Origin: a virus
IMG/VR virus record: IMGVR_UViG_3300031963_000203
Span: 1 to 53,557 of that record
Reading direction: 5' to 3' (one strand)
DNA: 53,557 nt
Positions 36,306-43,800 of the stretch are shown one piece after another. A program made the position numbers and the translations under genes. The stretch's first letter is position 1. Each line of letters opens with the position of its first letter. A model generated the notes under the pieces. That model saw only the letters and a list, made by a program, of their open reading frames with translations, made no database searches and was not told the origin of the DNA.

Positions 36306-36365
36306 AAAAAATGAAATGGCTATTTTTATTATATCTCTAGATAAGGAAAATTAATTTCAATATCT

Positions 36366-36375
36366 AATATATAAA
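36366..36375 (+). promoter_or_regulatory. Late-promoter-like element before homing endonuclease
   Basis: The plus strand reads AATATATAAA, 16 bases before the ATG of the endonuclease gene. It resembles the element used by the virion genes, so the inserted gene may be expressed on the same late schedule. Confidence 0.45.
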
Positions 36376-36391
36376 GAAAATACACCAAGAT

Positions 36392-37366
36392 ATGGGCATA
36401 CACAATTTTATAGAGGAAACTAAAAAAAGAGATTTTAAAGGGCAAGCTTTTGGACAAGTAATATCAATTATTAAAAGGGATCCAAATTTATTAGAAGAAA
36501 CAATAAAGGAAACGGAATTTTTGGATCAAGTATATCAGGATATAAGTTTATCACAAAGATTCTATCATTTGTGGTTTAACATAATGGACATCGAAAAATG
36601 CCCATATTGTGATGAACACAAAAAATTCTCATTTACTAATAAATTTTCAATAAACCAATATAACAAAAGAGACGCTAATTATTGTGGAACTTGCTGTAAA
36701 GATCAATGTAATAAAAAATATAATTTGGATAAAGGGAGAGAAAAATTAATTGAAAAATACGGGACTAAAAATGTATGGGAAATAGAAGGATATAGAGAAA
36801 AATTCGAGAAAAATAATATAGAAAAATATGGGGCAAAATATTACACATCAACGGAAGAATTTAAGTTTAAAACTCAGAAAACATTCGAAAAGAAATACGG
36901 GGTGCACCCAACAAAATTAGAATCAACTCAGGATAAAATTAAAAAAACAAATGTAGAAAAATATGGGTATTCTCATAGACTAAAAGATCCAATAAAATAT
37001 GAGGAATATTCTAGGAAATCGTTTCAATACAAAGATTATATCTTTCAGTCAGGAAAGAAAGTAAGGATACAAGGATATGAGAATTTAGCTATAGATCTAT
37101 TATTAAAAATACACGATGAAGCAAATATAATAATAGAGGATTCTGAGATTGCTCAAGAAACTGGAAAAATAGAGTATAGTAAAGATAGAATCTATTTTCC
37201 TGACATCTTTATAAAAACGGAAAATAAGATTATAGAGGTAAAATCTGAATATACCTATGAATGTAATTTAACAGAAAATCTAGAAAAAAAGGATGCTGTA
37301 TTAGCAAAAAAAATCAATTTTGAATTCTGGATCTTCGACGCTAAAGGGAATTTGAGAATTATATAA
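36392..37366 (+). CDS. Free-standing homing endonuclease, PD-(D/E)XK type
   Basis: This 324-residue protein has a cysteine cluster at C70, C73, C98, C101/C102 and C106 that probably binds zinc. Four KYG repeats follow at about residues 121, 144, 167 and 189 (spacing 22-23), as in DNA-binding repeats of phage homing enzymes. A C-terminal PD-(D/E)XK-type nuclease core has YFPDIF (PD at 270-271) and IIEVKS (E282, K284). Such enzymes cut a cognate site and spread their own gene by repair. It lies on the opposite strand to its neighbours, between two virion genes, and is visibly richer in AAA and ATA codons than they are. All this fits an acquired selfish gene. The exact nuclease subfamily is not certain. 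Confidence 0.8.
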   Translation: MGIHNFIEETKKRDFKGQAFGQVISIIKRDPNLLEETIKETEFLDQVYQDISLSQRFYHLWFNIMDIEKCPYCDEHKKFSFTNKFSINQYNKRDANYCGTCCKDQCNKKYNLDKGREKLIEKYGTKNVWEIEGYREKFEKNNIEKYGAKYYTSTEEFKFKTQKTFEKKYGVHPTKLESTQDKIKKTNVEKYGYSHRLKDPIKYEEYSRKSFQYKDYIFQSGKKVRIQGYENLAIDLLLKIHDEANIIIEDSEIAQETGKIEYSKDRIYFPDIFIKTENKIIEVKSEYTYECNLTENLEKKDAVLAKKINFEFWIFDAKGNLRII

Positions 37367-37385
37367 CTGATCCGTTATTACCCTT

Positions 37386-38165
37386 TTAATTCCATTGCAG
37401 GAACCAAGAACTTGTGTTCTCGTCTCTAATCATGTTAAGAATTTCTGTTTTTTCAGTTGTTCCTAGCGACTGGATATTGTTGTAATTAACTCTAACACCT
37501 CCTGGGAGATTGTATTCGAATGTTCCCAATAATCTACCAATGTTGATCTTTGCTTCTGCTAAGACATATCTTACAAAAAGCTCATCATCATAAAGACTTT
37601 CTTCAGGAATAGCTATGTAAGCTCTAACCCCTACATCAATACCAGTATAAAGAACTTGGGTTGTTCCTGCTTCAGTTGTGTTAGTTCTAGCAGGATCTCT
37701 ACCATTAATAGTAAGTTTCTTTGTGTTTTTATTAAAATTAAAAGCAAAGCTTTCTAAAAGATATGCTTTTGCAAGGTCAAAGAAAGAATATAAAACAGTT
37801 CTATAAACAAGGTTGTCTCCAACAAATGGAGAAAGCATCAATTCTGACCCTAATAATTTGGAATCACCGAAATCCTTATCCGGTGTTCCTATAAGTCCAG
37901 ATCCGTTAACTTCTCTTACGTCGTAGACTGAAACCACACAAGAAGGAAGTTGTATTTGTCTTGTTGCTCTAAATGCTGGTGCAGAAAATAATTCCCTACC
38001 AAGGACGAATATTCTATCTTCAACAGCATATTGATAGTTGTCGTAAAAATAAGCTCTTGCCCTTTTAATGATCCTTTTGATCTCTTGATCATTTAGGTTG
38101 TAAGGCAGAGAACAAGAATGAGAAATCTCATCTTTAACCTCTTGAATTAGATCCTGTTCAGTCAT
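37386..38165 (-). CDS. Virion-type protein, possibly neck or tail completion
   Basis: The protein is 259 residues from the ATG at 38163-38165, which lies one base after the stop of the amidoligase-like gene. An ATG 17 codons earlier would overlap that gene by 50 bases. The N-terminal half is helical (MTEQDLIQEVKDEIS, then IKRIIKRARAYFYDNYQYA). A beta-rich part with LPSCVVSVYDVREV follows, then helices, and it ends with WFLQWN. This helix-beta-helix layout recalls small connector or neck proteins, but I do not recognise the family. It is the last gene of a two-gene unit and is followed by the convergent homing endonuclease with a 19-base gap. T4 gp13/gp14-like or baseplate roles remain open. 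Confidence 0.6.
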   Translation of the reverse strand: MTEQDLIQEVKDEISHSCSLPYNLNDQEIKRIIKRARAYFYDNYQYAVEDRIFVLGRELFSAPAFRATRQIQLPSCVVSVYDVREVNGSGLIGTPDKDFGDSKLLGSELMLSPFVGDNLVYRTVLYSFFDLAKAYLLESFAFNFNKNTKKLTINGRDPARTNTTEAGTTQVLYTGIDVGVRAYIAIPEESLYDDELFVRYVLAEAKINIGRLLGTFEYNLPGGVRVNYNNIQSLGTTEKTEILNMIRDENTSSWFLQWN

Positions 38166-38166
38166 G

Positions 38167-39606
38167 TTAATTGTTTTGTTTGAAAGATACACCAGGGATT
38201 CCAGAAGGTTTAGCATTATTATTACTAAATCTTACTGGCTTTGATAAAGACTCACCATCATTTCTGTCAGGAAATAATCTTTTTCTAGAAGATCCTTTAA
38301 GTTTTTTGTCATCCTCAGCATCAGCTACAACTTCTGTTTCTGGAGAAATGGTAGCAAGTTTTCCGATAAATCCAGATCTTATAATTCCTCCGAAGACTTC
38401 ACAATTTATTTCTTTGTCTTTATTATCAATGTAGGTTTCATGAATAGCATTACTAAACATGATATCAGAGTGCATAATTTTTGAATTATAAACCTCGTTA
38501 CCTGCAATCAAATCACAATCTTCAAGAGAGCAATTGTTCAACTTAGTAGAAAATAATCTACAGTTGAAAAGGTTGCCTGTGATTTCAGATTCAAGAATAT
38601 CGTAGTCCTTAAGCAAATAAGCTTTGGCTGTTTTAATATCCTTGATTTGGAATTTTCCAAGGTTGCTATCGTAGTTCAATTGTCCCTCTTTGATTCCATT
38701 TTCAACGATCAAATCATAAAGAACATCCCTTATGTTTAGGAAAAAAGATCTTAGTATTTGAGGATCAGATCTTAAATCAATCATCACCTGTAAGTGTGGA
38801 TAATTTTTCTGGAAAGCATCCGGATTTATGAAGGTTGATGAACTTTTATAAATTTCGTTCAAGAATGTTTTCAATATCTTCAAATCATTCTGAGTGAATA
38901 TGTTGTTAGATTGTAAAGTCTGTATAGTGTAAGTTGCTACATAATCTATGACTTCCTTAATCTGTGTATATTTTCTCTGATAATCTTTTCCTCCTAGGTA
39001 TCGTACCTCAAAATAGCCATCGCTTAATTTCAAGAAATTTATTCCCATATTCTTCTCTACTGGGACTTCAAAAAGGTTCTTATCAATAAATGACAGTGTT
39101 GATGGATCTACAAATTTATTAGAAGGAATAACCCTTTTTATAGATTTAGCATAAAGAGAGTTTGCTCTCTCAGCAAACGATTTGTAAACTATATTCTCAT
39201 CAAATCCCAATACAAATTTAAGTATATTGAGTTGGGAAACTGGAGGTATTTCCGGATAAATTGAGGTGTCAATATCGATCCCAAATTGGAAAGCACATTT
39301 TTTATCAGTGTAACCATAAAGATCGATCCACTTCAAAGTTCTGATAAGAATAGGGATAGCTTCGTAGTAAGGAAGTGGACCTGTGATTAGTTCCACCATC
39401 TTAGATCCACCAGAATAATCTGGCTCTAATTTGAAAATATCGGCAGAAGGCTTAAGCTTCGAATGATATTTGTTTAGAACTACTATTTTTTTTCCTAATT
39501 CCTTACCCAGATTTTGAGCAATTTCTTCTCTATTCAAGTTGCTATAGAACTCAAATTCAAAACCAAGCTTCACTGAATAAAAAAAATTGCTTTTATTTAA
39601 ATCCAT
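38167..39606 (-). CDS. Amidoligase-like protein with pentapeptide-like C-terminal region
   Basis: This 479-residue protein begins with a region resembling the glutamine-synthetase-fold amidoligases known from phages and bacteria: VKLGFEFEF at about 12-20, then LEPDYSGGSKMVELITGP (60-77), the position of the second acidic motif. These enzymes join carboxyl and amino groups using ATP. Around residues 335-389 a run of NCxL / DCDL units (LFNCRLFSTKLNNCSLEDCDL, in two parts) looks like a short pentapeptide-repeat helix. The C terminus is polar and basic. It sits in a virion unit with a GAATATATAAA element 2 bases before the ATG, so it may modify a virion or host protein. Both the enzyme call and the target are inference. 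Confidence 0.5.
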   Translation of the reverse strand: MDLNKSNFFYSVKLGFEFEFYSNLNREEIAQNLGKELGKKIVVLNKYHSKLKPSADIFKLEPDYSGGSKMVELITGPLPYYEAIPILIRTLKWIDLYGYTDKKCAFQFGIDIDTSIYPEIPPVSQLNILKFVLGFDENIVYKSFAERANSLYAKSIKRVIPSNKFVDPSTLSFIDKNLFEVPVEKNMGINFLKLSDGYFEVRYLGGKDYQRKYTQIKEVIDYVATYTIQTLQSNNIFTQNDLKILKTFLNEIYKSSSTFINPDAFQKNYPHLQVMIDLRSDPQILRSFFLNIRDVLYDLIVENGIKEGQLNYDSNLGKFQIKDIKTAKAYLLKDYDILESEITGNLFNCRLFSTKLNNCSLEDCDLIAGNEVYNSKIMHSDIMFSNAIHETYIDNKDKEINCEVFGGIIRSGFIGKLATISPETEVVADAEDDKKLKGSSRKRLFPDRNDGESLSKPVRFSNNNAKPSGIPGVSFKQNN

Positions 39607-39608
39607 GT

Positions 39609-39619
39609 TTTATATATTC
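39609..39619 (-). promoter_or_regulatory. Late-promoter-like element GAATATATAAA
   Basis: The minus strand reads GAATATATAAA, then AC, then the ATG of the amidoligase-like gene. It lies just downstream of the terminator at 39653-39693, so one transcript ends and the next starts within about 60 bases. Confidence 0.55.
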
Positions 39620-39652
39620 TTAAACTAGAAAATAAAGTTCTAGCACTGGGAA

Positions 39653-39693
39653 CAAAAAAAGAGTTTTACTTATTTATCACAAGTAAAACTCTT
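39653..39693 (-). terminator. Intrinsic terminator after S1-like gene
   Basis: A perfect 13-bp inverted repeat (arms AAGAGTTTTACTT at 39659-39671 and AAGTAAAACTCTT at 39681-39693, 9-base loop) is followed on the minus strand by a run of T (complement of 39653-39660). It lies 25 bases past the S1-like stop codon. The stem is AT-rich but long, and the U-tract is on the side expected for leftward transcription. Confidence 0.88.
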
Positions 39694-39718
39694 ATTATAA
39701 TTTGGAATTATTAAAGGA

Positions 39719-40828
39719 TTAAACCTCCGCTAATTGTATTTTGAAGGAGGATAAGTCAACGTTCGAAACCGAGCAGTTCACAAATTGACCAACCTCATAC
39801 TCTTTAATTGACTTCATTAATCTTTCTCTTTCGATCAATCCATTGAGACCATTTTCTAGCTTAACAAAAGCACCGAAAGTCTTGATTTTTGTGATTTCAG
39901 CTTTATAAGTTTTAAGCTGTGTGTCATCCCCAACTACTTCAGAAGAAGAATCTTTAAGCTCCTGAATGCTTTTAAGTTTCTCGTTTGGCTCAGTAACCGA
40001 TAGAGTAATCCTTTGTGGATTCTTAATGTCAGTTACAAAGAAAGTTACGGGGTCTCCAGTCTTCAGACTTTGGAGTTTAGCAGAGTTAGCTTCGTCAAAA
40101 GGAATAATACCAGTGAATATTTCATCCCATTCAACAAACACACCGTTACCAGAAGCACCTGTAACTATACCATCATACTTGTTAGAGAAAGAAAGTTTTT
40201 GAACCTCCCCGTCAATAATTTTTCTCAAGTACTTTTTAAATGATACTACGAAAATGTCTCTTTTCTGATCATAAATCTCAACCATTACAGTGAGTTCTTT
40301 TCCAACATAATCTGCAAAATTCATGATTCTGTTTGCAGCAGCTAAGCTTCCGGGTAAGAAACATTGAATTCCTGAAAGATCGACCATAAATCCACCGTTA
40401 CAAACTTCTTTTACTTTAACTTTGAAAGCACAATTATCATCCTTGATTGCTCTATGAAGTTCAGACTTAAGAGCTTTTTCGTATCCTGCTGAAACAGAAC
40501 CATAAAAAGCACCTGAAGGATCTTTATGTACAACAACTTCTAAAACCTGTCCCTCTGACATTTCGATCAAAGGATATCCTAATTTCGTAAGACTTTTTTG
40601 TTCTTTGTTTGTATCGATAACAATGCTTTGACCAAACTGAGTCTCCCCAAGAGCTATGCCTTTTTCTGTGTCGTATCTGCTAATAATAACTCTAGTTGAG
40701 GAGTTATTTTTTAAATCCTTACCTTCTGTTTGGTTGATATCCTGTGGTAATGATTTCTCGTATAGTTTTTCTAGTACATCTCTTTCACTTTCATCGTAAT
40801 CGAAGTACGTGTAATTGTTCCTTTTCAT
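39719..40828 (-). CDS. Ribosomal protein S1-like RNA-binding protein
   Basis: This 369-residue protein carries three clear S1 (OB-fold) domains and one degenerate one: about 45-115 (weak), 134-198, 217-279 and 307-369. The second contains GGFMVDLSGIQCFLPGSL, very like E. coli S1 domain 2 (GGFTVELNGIRAFLPGSL), one of the domains that hold S1 on the ribosome. The last has TYKAEITKIKTFGAFVKLENGLNG, in two parts typical of RNA-binding S1 repeats. It could steer host ribosomes to phage mRNAs or protect phage RNA. It lies at the end of the baseplate operon and directly before a strong terminator. No other translation gene is near. S1-fold assignment is firm; the role is inferred. Confidence 0.85.
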   Translation of the reverse strand: MKRNNYTYFDYDESERDVLEKLYEKSLPQDINQTEGKDLKNNSSTRVIISRYDTEKGIALGETQFGQSIVIDTNKEQKSLTKLGYPLIEMSEGQVLEVVVHKDPSGAFYGSVSAGYEKALKSELHRAIKDDNCAFKVKVKEVCNGGFMVDLSGIQCFLPGSLAAANRIMNFADYVGKELTVMVEIYDQKRDIFVVSFKKYLRKIIDGEVQKLSFSNKYDGIVTGASGNGVFVEWDEIFTGIIPFDEANSAKLQSLKTGDPVTFFVTDIKNPQRITLSVTEPNEKLKSIQELKDSSSEVVGDDTQLKTYKAEITKIKTFGAFVKLENGLNGLIERERLMKSIKEYEVGQFVNCSVSNVDLSSFKIQLAEV

Positions 40829-40861
40829 TAATTTTTTGGTTTGTTGATTTTTTTAGTAGAT

Positions 40862-40883
40862 AATTGGATTTAAATTTCCAATT
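40862..40883. repeat. Small inverted repeat before S1-like gene
   Basis: AATTGGA (40862-40868) and TCCAATT (40877-40883) form a perfect 7-bp inverted repeat with an 8-base TTTAAATT centre, in the 58-base gap between the 1749-codon gene and the S1-like gene. There is no T-run after it on either strand, so it is not a terminator. It could be an RNA hairpin or operator for the S1-like gene. The rest of the gap is AT-rich without other features. Confidence 0.4.
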
Positions 40884-40886
40884 TTT

Positions 40887-43800
40887 TTAATATTTTTTTA
40901 CATTAAATGCTTTTTGTAATTCGGAAGGGAGTTCAGGAATTGGATAAACTGGATCAGCTGCACCTAAGAAGAATTTAAATAGTCCAGAAACATCAGCTGC
41001 ACTTCTTAAAAATTCATCGATATAGACAACATAATAAGCGTTTTTAAGGCTCATTCTTCTCCATGAGGGATGGTCATCTGATAAGATGATTGGATTAATT
41101 AAGTTTATAACATTTCTTCCTAATAATACTGTAAGTGGCCATGGAATTTTGGTAAGTATATTCGAAGACAATTCAACTGCAGGATTTACTATATTTCCAA
41201 GTAGTGGGGATTTTGGCAAACCCTTAAAGTATTTCCAGAATAAGCTGTAAACTATTCTTGCAGGAGGGGGTGCACCCATTCCAATTAGGGCTTGTTCTAT
41301 CATGTCGGTAGGTCGAGCTTTTGGTATAACTGGAATTTGTGTCAGATTTAAAAAATCAGGGATATTTGGAGACTCTGGATTTAAACTCTCTCTAACTAAA
41401 TTCCTAGCTATTTTCTGAATATCCTGCGGATTTAAATTTGTAAACTTAGGAGAATCTATATTATCAATTTCAGGAAGCAGTTGCTCTAATAAACCTCCAT
41501 CTAATAAGGATGTTACTGTTTCAATAATAAAATTCTTAATTATAGTACCAGGTATAGTTACCTGAATTATTCCACCTAAACCTTGTGTTTGTGAAACTTG
41601 ATCTTGTTTGGGAGGGAAAACTGTAGGGATTTCAAAAGCTGAGATAGCATTACCAAAACCTCCATTAAGTGATTCCAAGCAACAATACGGACCTTCGGGA
41701 TGCGGAAAATCAGAAACTAAAGGTTCTTCAAGGTCCAGAGGTCTTTCGGGATCAAATGGACCCCTTCTAGAAAGTCCTAATTTTTTCGATATTAATTTTT
41801 TTAAATCCTTAACTCTTATAACTAGAATTGGATTTTCTCCATCATACCTAACATATCTTGAGAAGTCCTCTCTTGAATATATTATTTTAGACATACCCTC
41901 CATAATCCTTAGGTACATCGCAGTAAGAAGAGGATTTTTAATTTTAATAATTTTGAGAGGAACAGGTGCAATATTTGAAACTTGAACAGGAGGAAACACA
42001 AAAGGTCCTTGTTTTTCACAATCATCAATTATTGAAAATGCTCCCTTTCTAACTTTTTTAATTACCGAGAATTTGTTTCCCTTTAGTATAATATGGGTTA
42101 TTGCAAGAGATGCTGATCTAATTTCTTTAACTAGATCTTCAAATTCTTCCTTTTCCATAGTTCTTGGATCCTTATCTAATCTCAAGAAAATTTTATTCGG
42201 ATTCGAAACGTTTAAGTTGTCCAAAATATATTTGGGTGGAGAAGGTACTTTGATTAATTTAAGAACCTCCCTCATTTCGTCTTTGAAGTTAATACTGTCC
42301 CCACACTTTAACGGTACAAAACTAGCTTTCATATCCTTAAGAATTCTCAAAGACTTAACTATTCCAGGAACGTCGATTTTAAGCTTGTCTTTATCCTGTG
42401 GGTAATAAATGGATTTAGGATTAGGTATCCCTGTTTTTAAATAATCCTTTATTACAGTTTTAAGAGTTTCCTTCCTTTGTGCAATTATTAATTCCAACTG
42501 CTCTCTTTCTTCATCCACGTTTGGCTGAGGAACGTCCAGCAGTGCTGCTTTTTTGTCATACTCTTTCCTTTTTGATAAAATCGAATTCTTAAGGTCTATT
42601 TCTCTTTGTTGTGCTTCCCTTAAAGCTTCAATATTACCAGGAGGAGGAACACTGTCAAAAATTTTTGTCAGATTAGTTTGAAGATCACTAAGAATCCTAT
42701 TTGGAGAATCCACGTCATCTTGTCCAAAACCTGGGAGTGGAATAAGTTTATCAGGAATACCAAAAGAAAGAATCTGCTTGATTTTTTCAAGAGGGTCTTT
42801 AAGTTCAGGATCAGATTTTCTTGGGATAAATCTTGGACCTCTGATTCCTGTTAAGAATAAAGAACTTCCAGTTATAAACTCCTTTAAGTACACTAGAGGA
42901 GTAGGCATAAAACCTCCAATAAATGGAATGAAAATTACGATTACTCCTAAATTAAGTGGAAGTGGAATAATAATAGGATCTACTATTGTCCATATCATAG
43001 GCAAAGGGATCCTAATAAAAGGCTGTCCGTCCACAGGATTAGGTACAGGAATAGGAATAAAAGCAGGTGGTAAATAACCAACCGGCCAATATTTTAAACC
43101 AAGTCTCACTGATGGTCCTCCAGAAAGAAAGAAACTAGTTTTTTCAATTGGAGGCAATCCATTAGGATACGGCAGTAACCCAACTTTAGTTACATCTTTA
43201 CAAAACTGTTTCCACCAACATCTTTGAAATATAGTTGGACAGTCCGAACTAGGTGGGGACGATGTTAGATAATTAGCATATTTAAAATCCGATCCAGCTG
43301 GACCACAGCATTGCGGTGGACAATTAACTGAATTTCCGTTATCAACGTTTCCTCCATCGCCATCTCCAGCACCACCAGCACCCGCACATTTAAGATCAGA
43401 AAACTCCTTATCCAAAGCTTCAGGAGTAAGGGATTGCTCGTTTTCAGTTCTTTTCTGTGCTGCAATGAGCATCAGTTCTTCAATTTGCTCTATCTTTTCT
43501 TTGATGTTAGTAAAATTTTCAAATATTCTAATTCCGATAACATCTAATAAAGGCAAAGTGTTTCCTAGTGCATTTCCAGCCTGTCTTGCTAATCCTTTTA
43601 TTTCATTGAGTTTAGGCTCGACATAAACCTGTTTGTTTTGTTGGTATTTAGCATCCCATTTAGGTTTAAAGTTTCCATAGAAATCTGTGAAAACTTCATT
43701 AGGTTCGCCATCTGCAGTAAAAGTACCAGGTCTAAGCTTGCTTGGATTCCTAGCATCGTTATCTCCTCTTTCCTGTGGAGAAAAGAAAAGCCAATTTGAG

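Larger units (their letters stand above)
36366..37366 (+). mobile_element. Homing-endonuclease insertion
   Basis: The endonuclease gene plus its own promoter-like element forms a self-contained plus-strand insert in an otherwise minus-strand virion region. It interrupts no gene: flanking frames are complete and end or start cleanly at 37386 and 36292. The precise insertion boundaries and the target site cannot be read without an uninterrupted relative. Confidence 0.55.

Noticed and set aside
36293-36365. Possible small gene or RNA in the divergent gap
   Set aside because: Only AT-rich sequence with a promoter-like element at each side; no open frame with a start site and no stable hairpin seen.
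38166-38216. Earlier ATG (38216) for the gene at 37386
   Set aside because: It would overlap the amidoligase-like gene by 50 bases; the ATG at 38163-38165 sits one base after that gene's stop, matching the junction style of the region.
40862-40883. Inverted repeat as a terminator after the 1749-codon gene
   Set aside because: The stem is only 7 bp and there is no T-run on the downstream side, unlike the clear terminator at 39653-39693.
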